This document shows positions 8,104 to 16,601 of a DNA stretch of 64,000 nucleotides, one piece after another (position 1 is the first letter of the stretch; each line of letters opens with the position of its first letter). The notes beneath the pieces are model-generated. The model saw only the letters and a list, made by a program, of their open reading frames with translations. It made no database searches and was not told where the DNA came from. Origin of the DNA: a virus; IMG/VR virus record IMGVR_UViG_3300042731_007944, positions 1 to 64,000 of that record, one strand, 5' to 3'. The translations under genes and the position numbers were made by a program.

Positions 8104-8340
8104 TTATCTCCTTGGCTGGGGTTCTATGCGATTTTTTAACATATACTGAGTAAAATCATCATAGGCCCTATCGAGCTGATCTGCAACAATATTATCAATA
8201 ATGCTCTGCAATGTGGGGGTTGACTGAACCCATTGCTTGTACACTAATCGAGATGTTGAGTCTTTGGGTAATTTTTCCTTTTCACACCATTCTCCGTAAT
8301 CAATAATTTCGATGACTCGTCTTTCGATTGTCTTTTGCAT
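8104..8340 (-). CDS. Small unknown cassette protein
   Basis: 78 aa, charged and helical, no family recognised. It starts directly after an attC and is followed without gap by the 7761-8102 gene. The pair could be a toxin-antitoxin module, but nothing in the sequence shows it. Confidence 0.6.
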   Translation of the reverse strand: MQKTIERRVIEIIDYGEWCEKEKLPKDSTSRLVYKQWVQSTPTLQSIIDNIVADQLDRAYDDFTQYMLKNRIEPQPRR

Positions 8341-8351
8341 TATTAACTCCC

Positions 8352-8460
8352 AAGCCGCAGAACGCTGAATTTCAGTTGCGGAAACCGCGCCAGGAAAAAC
8401 CTGACGCGACTACCACAACCAGACAGCGCGGTTTCCGTCAACTGCAAATTTTTGTTATGC
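8352..8460 (-). repeat. attC: attC recombination site
   Basis: GCCGCAGAACGC to TTGTTATGCCGC with strong palindrome arms (GCAGTTGACGGAAACCGCGC-type pairing around 8375-8448). It is about 110 bp, the shortest class in this array. Confidence 0.85.
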
Positions 8461-8775
8461 CGCACCACTACCAATGACTGTTCTTGCCAGCATCGCATCA
8501 ACATGATCGGCAGCAGATGCTAAATTCTGATAAGCTGTTTTCCATGTTTGATTCAAATCAGGTGCTTCAGAGAGTTCAAGAGAACCGTCTCTGATTTGTT
8601 GATAGTATTCCCTTGACTCTTCTGTTGTCATAGGTGACACGTTTGGCATTTCTTCAAAGGCCAATTTAAAATTCTCTTCAGTCGTTAATACTACTGTATG
8701 TTTTTTTAACTCAAGGGGGATGCCCTCAATTTTTACAACTGTTCCTGCCGGAATTGTTTTTTCTACTTTTCCCAT
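8455..8775 (-). CDS. Unknown cassette protein
   Basis: 106 aa from the ATG at 8775, chosen because an AAGGAG ribosome site sits 4 bp upstream; a longer frame would begin inside the attC. The N-terminus forms short beta strands (GTVVKIEGIPLELK) and the C-terminus runs into the next attC. Not recognised. Confidence 0.6.
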   Translation of the reverse strand: MGKVEKTIPAGTVVKIEGIPLELKKHTVVLTTEENFKLAFEEMPNVSPMTTEESREYYQQIRDGSLELSEAPDLNQTWKTAYQNLASAADHVDAMLARTVIGSGAA

Positions 8776-8789
8776 AATGCTCCTTCGCC

Positions 8790-8898
8790 GCAATGCGGCA
8801 TAACGTTGCATTCAGACGCCCCAACCCGCCTGAACGATGTTTGTAACTACGACAACTCTTGACGGCGGGTTGGGGTCGTTTGCAATGCTTTGTTCTGT
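8790..8898 (-). repeat. attC: attC recombination site
   Basis: GCGGCATAACGTTGC to GCTTTGTTCTGTGGC with CCCCAACCCGCC against GGCGGGTTGGGG as near-perfect arms. Confidence 0.88.
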
Positions 8899-8903
8899 GG
8901 CGC

Positions 8904-9176
8904 TTAACAGACAGTTGCCGAATCAAGCATTTCCAGTGCTTCTTCATCGGCGATTGCCGTTTTTACTAATTCAACAAGATCCCCGCCTTTATGGACTTCG
9001 CACATAATTTCGTGTGCTTTCCCTGTGCCGAGCGATTGCTTGAACTCATTTTCAAGCCACAGAAGGCATAATGCAAGTTCTTTTTCCAAAAACGTCCACC
9101 GACGCAACCCCTTCCCTGCTCCTTGACCAATTTCTTGATGTGTTGTTTTGACTATTTTCGCAAGATTGATTTCCAT
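8904..9176 (-). CDS. Small unknown cassette protein
   Basis: 90 aa from the ATG at 9176 behind GGAGA. Helical, rich in Leu and Glu, with a GAGKGLRRW segment. No family recognised. Single-gene cassette, second from attI. Confidence 0.6.
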   Translation of the reverse strand: MEINLAKIVKTTHQEIGQGAGKGLRRWTFLEKELALCLLWLENEFKQSLGTGKAHEIMCEVHKGGDLVELVKTAIADEEALEMLDSATVC

Positions 9177-9209
9177 GATTTTCTCCACGAATGTAGCATA
9201 CTTTCAAGC

Positions 9210-9345
9210 CACAGAACGCCTGCCATCAAGCGCTGCGCCCTTGCGGGCACGAACGCTGAAACTGGAAAGACATTTGCGCGGTAGTAAAAAGCTGAAAACT
9301 GCCGACAACGGGCGCAGTCGCTTGCATGGCTTTGTTATGCAACGA
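9210..9345 (-). repeat. attC: attC recombination site
   Basis: GCCACAGAACGCC to GGCTTTGTTATGCAAC. It is the attC of the first left cassette; the reading frame of the 9226-9753 gene runs through most of it. Confidence 0.85.
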
Positions 9346-9753
9346 CACGCCCAATATCTTATTTTGATACTTAATAGCCTTCCTCAAATAGGTGAGTTTG
9401 CCAGTTGCATAGTATTCTAACCGATTGTTGAAATACTTCCAATATAAATCTTTGTCAACAGATTCAAAATTGACATTACTGATTGTCGAAATCTGCAAAA
9501 CATCATCAACTATATCGGCGTTAAACCATTCTCGTTGACGTGCTAAATATTGATTATACCTAAATAAAAAGAAGTTTTCAAGTTCATATCTGTTATCTGT
9601 TTTTATAACATGCAACAATTCAGGAGCAATCCCGATGCATTGACATTTCAACAATGACATTCTGCGTTTTACTTCAACAGTTTCCCCAACCTTTACCGTT
9701 TTAGGAGAAACTTTCGCAAAGTAAACATACCCTGGATAATACTGTGTCTCCAT
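9226..9753 (-). CDS. T5orf172/MUG113-like GIY-YIG-related protein
   Basis: 175 aa from the ATG at 9753 (GGAG 5 bp upstream); a longer frame begins at the attI junction. The segment GYVYFAK-VKVGETVEVKRRM, then NRYELENFF, is the T5orf172 pattern, a GIY-YIG nuclease relative found in phages and mobile elements. The last 35-40 residues are translated attC. As the first cassette it would be the most strongly expressed from the integron promoter. Confidence 0.65.
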   Translation of the reverse strand: METQYYPGYVYFAKVSPKTVKVGETVEVKRRMSLLKCQCIGIAPELLHVIKTDNRYELENFFLFRYNQYLARQREWFNADIVDDVLQISTISNVNFESVDKDLYWKYFNNRLEYYATGKLTYLRKAIKYQNKILGVSLHNKAMQATAPVVGSFQLFTTAQMSFQFQRSCPQGRSA

Positions 9754-9770
9754 AAATTCTCCGAGTTGCA

Positions 9771-9920
9771 TAACAATATTATTCTTTAAACTCTCAACAT
9801 AGATAATACTGACAGATGAACAGGTTTTTTGTCAAGGTATATTTACCAAAAAAGACCCATTTTTTATAATAATTTTTGCGAGAAAAACTTGACAAATTTC
9901 GTCAGCCTTTTTACGCTTCC
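9771..9920. repeat. attI: Integron platform repeat, left copy (attI, Pc, Pint)
   Basis: 150 bp that recur perfectly, inverted, at 62965-63114. The outer end is the recombination point (AACAATATTATTC here; GTTA on the other side), so this is attI plus the promoter region. On the minus strand TTGTCA (9895-9890) and TATTAT with an 18-bp spacer make a good cassette promoter. On the plus strand TATAAT (9865-9870) may serve the integrase. Confidence 0.85.
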
Positions 9921-9923
9921 TTT

Positions 9924-10883
9924 ATGGCACAAAAAAGTAAGCTGTTAGCAGACTTTCAGGTTTGGATGACCAAAAAAGGCTTATCCTACCACACGGAACA
10001 AAGTTATGTCCAGTGGGCCAAACGATTCATTCTCTACTATAACAAAACCCATCCGCTTGAGATGGCAGAGCCGGAAGTGCAAGCCTACCTCTCGTACTTA
10101 GCCGTTGAACGCGAAGTGCGCCCTTCGACACAGAATCAGGCGTTTCACGCCCTGATCAACTTCTATCAGTTTCTCGGCAAGCCACTCTTTAACGTCAACG
10201 CCACTCGCGCCAAAAAGAAAACACGCATCCCGGTCGTGCTCTCACGAAACGATGTTCTTCTCCTGCTTGACCATATCACAAAGCCGCCGTACCCATGTAT
10301 GGCTGAACTGCTCTATGGCTCTGGGTTGCGCATCTCAGAATGCGTCCGATTGCGCGTGAAAGACCTTCTGTTAGATCGTCTGCAAGTCATTGTTCGCAGT
10401 GGCAAGGGCGACAAGGATCGGTTGTCCCTTCTCACGGATAATGCCGTTCCACTCTTGCAAGCCCAGCTTGTCACGGCGCGGCGTGTCTACGACCAGGATC
10501 GCAGGTCTCATCTCGCGGGCGTCTACCTTCCTCCGGCCTTATCTCGAAAATACCCATCTGCCTCAACCTCATGGGAATGGTTCTGGGTGTTCCCGTCTAT
10601 CAAGCGTTCAGACGATCCCCGTGATGACGTTGAACGGCGTCATCATTGGAGCGATCACGCCTTGCGGAAATATATCAAACAGGCCGCGAAACAGGCCGGG
10701 TTTGATACAACGATCACGCCGCACGTCCTGCGTCATTGTTTTGCCACGCATCTGCTAGAGGCGGGATTGGGGGATGGCCGAACGCTTGAACTCGTCCGGC
10801 AGTATATGGGACATGATTCAATTGAAACGACAAAAATCTATCTGCACTGTATGCAACGAGGGCGGAATCCGTTAAGTCGCTAG
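9924..10883 (+). CDS. intI: Integron integrase (tyrosine recombinase)
   Basis: 319 aa from the ATG at 9924; a TTG start 16 codons earlier is possible but the right-hand copy conserves this ATG. Catalytic R136 (GSGLRISEC), H267-x-x-R270 (HVLRHCF), H297 and the nucleophile Y306 (TTKIYLH) are present. The IntI-specific extra segment is clear (YLPPALSRKYPSAS followed by WVFPS). It exchanges cassettes between attI and attC. It is divergent from the left array, as usual. Its TAG overlaps the TAG of the convergent phosphoesterase in one CTAG. The C-terminus (QRGRNPLSR) is slightly unusual. Confidence 0.95.
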   Translation: MAQKSKLLADFQVWMTKKGLSYHTEQSYVQWAKRFILYYNKTHPLEMAEPEVQAYLSYLAVEREVRPSTQNQAFHALINFYQFLGKPLFNVNATRAKKKTRIPVVLSRNDVLLLLDHITKPPYPCMAELLYGSGLRISECVRLRVKDLLLDRLQVIVRSGKGDKDRLSLLTDNAVPLLQAQLVTARRVYDQDRRSHLAGVYLPPALSRKYPSASTSWEWFWVFPSIKRSDDPRDDVERRHHWSDHALRKYIKQAAKQAGFDTTITPHVLRHCFATHLLEAGLGDGRTLELVRQYMGHDSIETTKIYLHCMQRGRNPLSR

Positions 10884-11723
10884 AACAACAGTTCTGTCTG
10901 AAGTTCTTTCCCGGCTGTTTGCCGCAACATAACGCCGTGTTGGGCTTGCGGCATCCGTTGCCGTTCTTCCCCGAAATTCAACTTATAGCCTTCCTTTTTA
11001 ATGTCATAGACGTCGGCGATCTTTTCATAACAGCCCGTAATCACGCCATAGCGTCGTCGAAAGGTTAAGTTGTTTTTTGACGACACACTCATCTGGACCG
11101 GCAACTCAACCGCTAATCGCTTATGCTTATGCCCGAGCCAGATCAGATCGGATGACACCCAGGAGCAATAACGCTTCAGATCGATTATGCCATCCGTCAC
11201 TTCCGCATTCCCGCCCTGCCCGTGATTGTAGAATACGTCAAATTTCCGCCCATGTCCACCATTGCGTGTGTAGACAAACCGAATAAATCCGGTGTATCCG
11301 CCGTGACAAATCGGTTGCAGTGATGTGTTACGCCGCTCATTCAGCAGCGTGATCAACATATCTACGAGATCAAAATCTTGATATTTGAGTGTGCTCGTTT
11401 CGTGATTGCCTAAGCCAATGACATCAATGAGATCGACATACGGAACGAGCATCTCGAACGCGAAGTAGACGGATTGATTGAGTTTGGCCTGCCGTTGATC
11501 CTTGTCCTGGCTCCGAGACCACCGTTTTTTTGTCCTGCGAGAGGAGGAGGCTGGTCACATCGCCGTTGATAAAAATGCGAGCATTGCATTCCTTTGCGCG
11601 GTCAAAATCCTGAAGAAACACCTTTTTGTCAAAACCGGGTGCGTCCAAATGCAGATCAGAGGCAAAGAGGTGGTAATATTCTTTTTGCGAGGTGACATCG
11701 CGTCTGAACGTGATTATCTGCAT
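10880..11723 (-). pseudogene. Calcineurin-like metallophosphoesterase, frameshifted
   Basis: Two frames together encode one phosphoesterase. The 5' part (from 11723) has ASDLHLDAP and INGDV; the 3' part (to 10880) has GLGNHE and WLGHKHK, the metal-binding motifs in order. The break lies at a run of seven T (11525-11531, A on the coding strand); with six the frame joins as KKRWSRSQDKDQRQAK. Thus either a real frameshift or a homopolymer sequencing error. Phage phosphoesterases of this type act on nucleic acids or nucleotides. Confidence 0.8.
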
Positions 11724-12094
11724 TCAGACAGGTATCCCTCCACGATTTTCGCCACATCCGGATCGAGCACCGCCCGGTTCCCTGGCGGTGACGTCAACGC
11801 CCGGTATGCCTTCAGCGCATCCACGATGGCAACCAGCGTGTCTAATGTGGGCGCAACGGCACTCAAGTCTTTCCCGAACATCGCTTCCGCCGCTGCAATG
11901 CCTTTCTCATTATCCTGACGATCCTTGCTGGCTAGCAGGGCCAATTCAGCTAGCCGGTCAAGATCGATGTCGTCTTGAAGCACGGTTCCGTCCAGGTCGA
12001 CAAGGCCATACGTACCATCGCTTTGCGGCTGCAAGGCGCAGGCGGCCAGAAGAAGCAGGGCAAGAAAACATGTTATTATGAGACTCTTTTGCAT
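11714..12094 (-). CDS. Phage lipoprotein
   Basis: 126 aa with a signal peptide ending in a LAAC lipobox (Cys 19), so an outer- or inner-membrane lipoprotein. The rest is helical with no recognised domain. The start of the phosphoesterase lies within its 3' end. It could be a lysis or superinfection protein; nothing proves it. Confidence 0.7.
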   Translation of the reverse strand: MQKSLIITCFLALLLLAACALQPQSDGTYGLVDLDGTVLQDDIDLDRLAELALLASKDRQDNEKGIAAAEAMFGKDLSAVAPTLDTLVAIVDALKAYRALTSPPGNRAVLDPDVAKIVEGYLSECR

Positions 12095-12282
12095 TGTTCA
12101 AAGCGCACCCGAATCCGCGTCACCAGGTCGTCTTCCCGATGACGTGGACAGGGCCACGACAGGGATTCAACGGTTTGCAAAGCCAGCACAATCTGCTCGA
12201 TCCGAACCTGATTGTGTTCCGCGCCGGGTTCGGTGACAAACAAGACTTGTTGCGCCAATAGATGCTGATCATGTGGATTCAT
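12076..12282 (-). CDS. Small unknown phage protein
   Basis: 68 aa from the ATG at 12282, chosen because it overlaps the upstream gene end by 14 bp; a longer frame would overlap more. Gln- and Arg-rich, no motif. Confidence 0.5.
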   Translation of the reverse strand: MNPHDQHLLAQQVLFVTEPGAEHNQVRIEQIVLALQTVESLSWPCPRHREDDLVTRIRVRFEQCKRVS

Positions 12283-12970
12283 GCTTTTCGTTGGAAATCC
12301 CCTTGTACACCAACCCATCCAAATCACCATTCAGTTGACTGAGTGTGGCTTCAGCGGACACCAGCACGAGTAAGGTATTGTTTTTCAAACTATACAAAAT
12401 CGCCGCGAGGCGTTGTTTATTCGAGGGAAAGGCCGCCGTCTCCAGATATTCGGAAATCTGCTGCAAGAATTGCTCGCGGTGGTGGCGATACACGGCGTTG
12501 AATTTCCGGACAATCATCTTCGCCGGGCCGGATTGCGCAGAGAAATAGATGGACAAGGCTTCTACCGCCCGATCTTCGCAATAGGGAAAGAGGGCAATCA
12601 ACCACTCCATCGTCGCGGTTTTAAATTTTGCCTTCGGCAGGGCATGATAGTCTTTCGACAGGCCCTCAACGAGATAATCGTGCATCGCGTGAAAATATTC
12701 ACTCAGAAAATCCGACCAGAGCGCCTGTTTGAAGGTGCTTGGAAAGCAGACATTATGCGCGGTGCTCGTATAAAAGACTTCTATCGTGGCGAGGATCGAA
12801 TGTGACTGAATGGCGTAATCAAACGGGAAATCCTGATGCAGGGGTTCTGCCTTCGGGCGCTCATTCAGCTTCTTCTCGAAATACCGATAGGCGAGAAAAA
12901 TTGCCAGACCGGAAATCAACAAGGGAGCGCCAAACTGATTGAGATACTGGAAAAGTTGTTCAACTGTCAT
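12269..12970 (-). CDS. Unknown protein with N-terminal membrane anchor
   Basis: 233 aa. Residues 14-28 form one membrane segment (PLLISGLAIFLAYRYF); the remainder is soluble and helical. It heads a leftward operon (with the 68-aa protein, lipoprotein and phosphoesterase) behind the promoter-operator at 12985-13020. Function unknown. Confidence 0.65.
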   Translation of the reverse strand: MTVEQLFQYLNQFGAPLLISGLAIFLAYRYFEKKLNERPKAEPLHQDFPFDYAIQSHSILATIEVFYTSTAHNVCFPSTFKQALWSDFLSEYFHAMHDYLVEGLSKDYHALPKAKFKTATMEWLIALFPYCEDRAVEALSIYFSAQSGPAKMIVRKFNAVYRHHREQFLQQISEYLETAAFPSNKQRLAAILYSLKNNTLLVLVSAEATLSQLNGDLDGLVYKGISNEKHEST

Positions 12971-12978
12971 GGCACGAT

Positions 12979-13021
12979 ATCATAGCAGCATGGCGGGAAG
13001 AAAGTCAAGTGAAAATTTTCT
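12979..13021 (-). promoter_or_regulatory. Promoter with shared phage operator
   Basis: On the minus strand GAGAAAATTTTCAC abuts TTGACT, then an 18-bp spacer and TATGAT. The same order (operator then TTGACT) recurs at 62880-62925 and around 26200, suggesting control by one repressor. Confidence 0.65.
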
Positions 13022-13030
13022 CAGATAGAT

Positions 13031-13134
13031 CGCCCTGACCTATCCTGGCTATCCCACGAGAGTTACAGCACAGATCAGGGCGTGACACCGTTCAGCAGAC
13101 AACCTAGGAGGGGAGACTGAACGGCGTTTCGTTT
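13031..13134. terminator. Two large hairpins between operons
   Basis: CGCCCTGA pairs with TCAGGGCG (13031-13081), and CCGTTCAG pairs with CTGAACGG (13089-13122), the latter followed by CGTTTCGTTTTT on the plus strand. They lie between the stop of the 13135 gene and the next promoter and probably end transcription. Confidence 0.5.
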
Positions 13135-13590
13135 TTACATTGCGTCTAAAGCGTCCTCTACGAGGCCATCAAACACTGTCGCAACATTACGAGCGTTCGG
13201 ATCTTCCTCGTCATCAAATAAGATTCGGAACACCATCGCAGCGGCCACTTTTGCGGCAGCCTGGGCTTTGTTAAAAACCTCTTTCCCGGACTCGAACGCT
13301 TCTTTCCCGAGTTCAAAAATCTCCCGTAATTCTTCAGTGGTTTTCTCATCAGCCATCGCATTCACGACGGATTCAGCCGTTTCTGCGATTTTCTGAAAAT
13401 CAACCTCTCTCGATTTCATTTCTTCTGTCACTGAGCAACACCTCCTTTCCTTTGAAGTAAAAAATGTCATGGAGTCCAGCGCCATTTTCAAAACTTCCTG
13501 CTTGTCTTCATTCGACAAGACCCTGTACCACTGTCGAATCTCCTGGGCCGGGTGTCCGGCAAGCTGTTCAATCTGTTCGCCGAGCGTCAA
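13135..13590 (-). CDS. Unknown helical protein
   Basis: 151 aa from a TTG at 13590 that overlaps the stop of the nuclease gene. A strong internal ribosome site (AAAGGAGG) precedes a GTG at 13431, so a 98-aa shorter product may also be made. The C-terminal part is Ala/Glu/Lys-rich and amphipathic. Not recognised. Confidence 0.55.
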   Translation of the reverse strand: MTLGEQIEQLAGHPAQEIRQWYRVLSNEDKQEVLKMALDSMTFFTSKERRCCSVTEEMKSREVDFQKIAETAESVVNAMADEKTTEELREIFELGKEAFESGKEVFNKAQAAAKVAAAMVFRILFDDEEDPNARNVATVFDGLVEDALDAM

Positions 13591-13955
13591 TTCAGTACCT
13601 GTTCAGAAACCTTTCTTGTGCGAGGGTTCGCATAGACCAGTACAAACTCAAACCACGGGAAGAGTTCACAGGCCATTTTGAGCTTATTCCATCCGTCTTC
13701 TCGCATGGCATCTTTATTCGCCTTCACTTCCACGATCCGAAGCCGATCTTGAAACACCACCAGGAAGTCAGGTTTATAGGACATCTCATTGACTTTCCCA
13801 GGAATGCCATGCACAAGAATCAATTTGAATGGTTCAAACCGATAGTCTTCAATTTCTCCGGCAAGCTTCAATGGGACCAAAACAGACGACTCATAGAACT
13901 TCTCCGTTTTATTCTGTCCGGCATAAACAGTTTTAGGGCGAACGCTTCGACTCAC
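13587..13955 (-). CDS. PD-(D/E)XK nuclease-like protein
   Basis: 122 aa. YKPDFLVVF followed by IVEVKANKD gives the D and ExK of a restriction-nuclease fold, with a final strand (FEFVLVYA). This layout matches DUF1064/VRR-type phage nucleases, likely a DNA-junction or end-processing enzyme. ATGA overlap with the upstream zinc-finger gene shows translational coupling. Confidence 0.7.
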   Translation of the reverse strand: MSRSVRPKTVYAGQNKTEKFYESSVLVPLKLAGEIEDYRFEPFKLILVHGIPGKVNEMSYKPDFLVVFQDRLRIVEVKANKDAMREDGWNKLKMACELFPWFEFVLVYANPRTRKVSEQVLN

Positions 13956-14323
13956 AACAGCACCACCCCCTGGCGCGTCTTCGGCTGTCGTTCCGGTTCC
14001 GGTGCTGGCGTCTTTTTGTGCTCATGAAACCGTTGTAAAGACTGAACGACACGGCTTTTCAGCGTCTCCTCAATAATGCGTTCATGCGACTGCGCGACAT
14101 AAGCCGTATGGCATGTCTCACAATAGTATCCGGCCTTGCCGTATCGCGCACAGACAAGAATCAACTTCGTTTTATCAAACGACACACCACACTCCACACA
14201 CTGGGCCTCTGTCGGAAATTCTGTCGCCCGGGTGTAGGAGATCTTACGCTGTGGTGGTTGTGTTCGTCGTTTCATCGTTTTAGGCTTGTTTATTTTTTCA
14301 CGAATGTCAACAAAAATTTTCAC
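13952..14323 (-). CDS. Zinc-finger protein
   Basis: 123 aa from a GTG at 14323; the ATG at 14275 (MKRRTQ) is an alternative. CVEC and CETC near residues 38 and 67 form a four-Cys zinc site. The upstream text (GTGAAAATTTTTGTTGACA) resembles the shared phage operator, which favours the later start. Function unknown. Confidence 0.55.
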   Translation of the reverse strand: MKIFVDIREKINKPKTMKRRTQPPQRKISYTRATEFPTEAQCVECGVSFDKTKLILVCARYGKAGYYCETCHTAYVAQSHERIIEETLKSRVVQSLQRFHEHKKTPAPEPERQPKTRQGVVLL

Positions 14324-14456
14324 TTTCCTTCGTATGCACCGCCTCAGCCGCCGTCAGCAGCACGCGTCGTTTGTATTGCAAGGGCAATTCCTGTGGCTTC
14401 CTGGGAAACACAGCAATCGTCGCAACAAGCAGGCGGCACAAATGCACGGTATTCGT

Positions 14457-14588
14457 CTACCTCACCACCATGTCCGCCAGCATCCAGGCGGTTTTCAGAT
14501 CCGCATAGAGTTTGCGCCCTTTGTCCTGCCCGAAGGCATCCCAGGCGAAAAAAAGAAAGAGTTTCAGTTTTCTGAGGGTTGTTCGCAT
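14457..14588 (-). CDS. Small unknown protein
   Basis: 43 aa starting 1 bp after the stop of the HTH gene, with GAGGGAATTGAT as ribosome site. Basic N-terminus and a hydrophobic stretch (LKLFLFFAW). The 130 bp that follow hold no convincing gene. Confidence 0.45.
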   Translation of the reverse strand: MRTTLRKLKLFLFFAWDAFGQDKGRKLYADLKTAWMLADMVVR

Positions 14589-14589
14589 A

Positions 14590-14994
14590 TCAATTCCCTC
14601 GTTTGTATGCAATGACCGGCGTGGTCAGCGCCTTCTCATGATCCCACCCGTACACGCAGACGCGCATGTACAGATTCGAGCGCGTGATGCCCAGCGCCTG
14701 CTGTGCCGGTTCACGCGCCCAGAGACGCAACAATTGCGTCTTGCCGTTCAGTGTGAGGTAAATCTCATCCTTCGTATTGTTCGCGCCGCCTATTGAGCGC
14801 AATTCAACACCCAGCGCCCGTAAATGTTCCCGGATGGTATTCTTGTGGATATCAAGCCGGGCCGCAATGTCACAAGGTCGCATCCCGCGATCCTGATACC
14901 ACTCCCGGATCAGCCGGTTGACATCGTCATGCGTCAGATCCGGCGCGTTCAGGGCCTTCTTGATATACGGCAATGTGGCGTTATTCCATATCAT
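14590..14994 (-). CDS. Helix-turn-helix DNA-binding protein
   Basis: 134 aa from the ATG at 14994, 8 bp after the radical SAM stop. Residues 15-65 form a resolvase/IS-like HTH (MRPCDIAARLDIHKNTIREHL). A second half (SIGGANNTKDEIYLTLNGK) resembles the AP2/HNH-associated DNA-contact region of phage homing-type proteins. Likely a regulator or DNA-binding accessory. Confidence 0.65.
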   Translation of the reverse strand: MIWNNATLPYIKKALNAPDLTHDDVNRLIREWYQDRGMRPCDIAARLDIHKNTIREHLRALGVELRSIGGANNTKDEIYLTLNGKTQLLRLWAREPAQQALGITRSNLYMRVCVYGWDHEKALTTPVIAYKRGN

Positions 14995-15002
14995 CTCGTT
15001 TT

Positions 15003-15872
15003 TTAAACTAGCGCGAATTCCCGTGGAATACGCACTTGCGCTTTTTTCACGCGTTTGTGTTTGTAAAACCACGTCATCAGACGCTTCCGTTCAAAGTCGT
15101 TCCAGCCTAATGCCTGCTGTGCTGCTGTCACGATATTTGGCTGCATGGCATCCAGAGGATGATACCACATCGGCAAGACTTTCCTGACGTGTTTCTCAAT
15201 GAACTCACAACGCGTCCAGGCGTCATCCGGCCCGGTCCGAAACCCGACCAGAGCATAACTACGAATATGGGTTTTCACCACGCTGTTCCGTTTCAGGGTG
15301 TCCACCGCCGTCAACCAATCGTCTACATACGCCATGCTATCCAGCGCTAACCTGACCGTCACCTGTGCGATCTCTGCGATCCGTCTGGCATGATAGTCTG
15401 TCAGCAACCGGGCATCCACGCCCTGGTTAAAGTCCGCCCATTCCCACTGTATCAGCCGATCTATCACCTTGTCGAAGTGTGTTTGTGAGGCGGCGAACAG
15501 GTTGTCATCGATCAGGACCGGACGATCCGGCCACTCCTCGAATTCCTGAAACGCTCCACAGATCCGGTTGACCCCGCAAAAGCCGCAACGATTCGGACAG
15601 CCCGCCGTGGTGCGCGTGGCAAGGGGGTTGATCCGTTGCAAGACGGAAGAATCATTCTCGCCAACCGTGACGTGTGAGAGGTCATCAAAATAGTTCGGCA
15701 GTAAGCGCACCGCTGGGCCTCCAATGACCGCCCTTTCCCACATAAACGACTTCTGCAAGAGCCGTATCCGCACGTCTGGAAGATTCCAGGTAAACGGAAT
15801 CGACACGTACAGTGTTTTCCCGCCTGTCCAGTAGACAGGGCCTTTCGGCCATGTGATCTCCGGGGTGTTCAT
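15003..15872 (-). CDS. Radical SAM protein
   Basis: 289 aa. The cluster motif is AGCPNRCGFC (C-x3-C-x2-C, about residue 91). Strand-helix elements of a half TIM barrel follow (VLIDDNLFAA, NQGVDARLL, VRLALDSM). Such phage radical SAM proteins are of unknown substrate; modification of nucleotides or of a host protein is possible. It overlaps the Dam methylase by 4 bp and precedes an HTH gene, so the three form one operon. Confidence 0.85.
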   Translation of the reverse strand: MNTPEITWPKGPVYWTGGKTLYVSIPFTWNLPDVRIRLLQKSFMWERAVIGGPAVRLLPNYFDDLSHVTVGENDSSVLQRINPLATRTTAGCPNRCGFCGVNRICGAFQEFEEWPDRPVLIDDNLFAASQTHFDKVIDRLIQWEWADFNQGVDARLLTDYHARRIAEIAQVTVRLALDSMAYVDDWLTAVDTLKRNSVVKTHIRSYALVGFRTGPDDAWTRCEFIEKHVRKVLPMWYHPLDAMQPNIVTAAQQALGWNDFERKRLMTWFYKHKRVKKAQVRIPREFALV

Positions 15873-16408
15873 GCCGCGAATAGCTCCTGTTGTGGTGACA
15901 GTTCAACATCAAGAGATGGTTTCTCAATAACGCTGAACCTCACAGGTTCTGCTACTGGTGTAAAAATGACAACCGCGCTCGGAAACGGGGCCGATGAGAC
16001 TTTCATCTGTCCGTCTTCTCGATATGACGGCAACATCCGGTTAATAAACTTCAAGCGCCCTTTGATAAAACGAATTTCTGACGCCTGCATCGCGTAATTA
16101 TGCCACCAGCCTGTATCAGTACGAGACGGAACCAAACAGACCACCGTTGCGCCTTGTACGGCTGACAGAAACGCTTTGCGCATCCACTGACCGATCACCC
16201 GTCCATAGGGAGGGTTCATCCAGCATACGCCCTGCCAGTCTTGTGATAACCCGTCGTCAGCCTTCGTATAAAACCGTGGACATGTCGCGTTTTCTGCTGA
16301 GGCACAGACATCAACGGTAAACGAGAATTCCCGGTGCAGTTTGTTAAACAGCCAGCGCGGGGTTTCCCAGTGTTCCGAGTAAGATGAGAAAACGCCTTTG
16401 TTAAGCAC
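15869..16408 (-). CDS. dam: Phage N6-adenine DNA methyltransferase (Dam type)
   Basis: 179 aa from a GTG that overlaps the upstream stop. HWETPRWLFNKL, DVCASAENA, CWMNPPYG (catalytic NPPY) and LVPSRTDTGWWHNY are the hallmarks of phage Dam-like methylases. It would mark phage DNA against host restriction. A second Dam domain is fused to ParB at 27601-29094. Confidence 0.92.
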   Translation of the reverse strand: MLNKGVFSSYSEHWETPRWLFNKLHREFSFTVDVCASAENATCPRFYTKADDGLSQDWQGVCWMNPPYGRVIGQWMRKAFLSAVQGATVVCLVPSRTDTGWWHNYAMQASEIRFIKGRLKFINRMLPSYREDGQMKVSSAPFPSAVVIFTPVAEPVRFSVIEKPSLDVELSPQQELFAA

Positions 16409-16601
16409 GCCGCCCCCGTCGCTTCTGCTCGTATTTCGTTTTCCCGCCCCGCACGGTTGCCGGGTGTGCCATCTTTGCGTTATCTTCCCACACGCCGCCG
16501 ATCAGCGTCTGGTGAAACGTCCGGCTCGTTTTCTTGCCTTTTCCGGCAGGCGTCTGTTCGACGCATTCCCGCCGTGTCCCGTTCTCACTGATAACTATCA
16601 T
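16401..16601 (-). CDS. Small basic protein
   Basis: 66 aa, Lys/Arg-rich (KTKYEQKRRGRRA at the end), overlapping neighbours on both sides by 4-8 bp. Not recognised; may bind nucleic acid. Confidence 0.55.
   Translation of the reverse strand: MIVISENGTRRECVEQTPAGKGKKTSRTFHQTLIGGVWEDNAKMAHPATVRGGKTKYEQKRRGRRA

Noticed and set aside
14324-14456. Cys-rich short frame (PPACCDDCC) on the minus strand
   Set aside because: No usable start codon or ribosome site in that frame; kept as non-coding.
14084-14575. 163-aa plus-strand frame
   Set aside because: Antisense to the zinc-finger gene and small neighbour; low-complexity composition.
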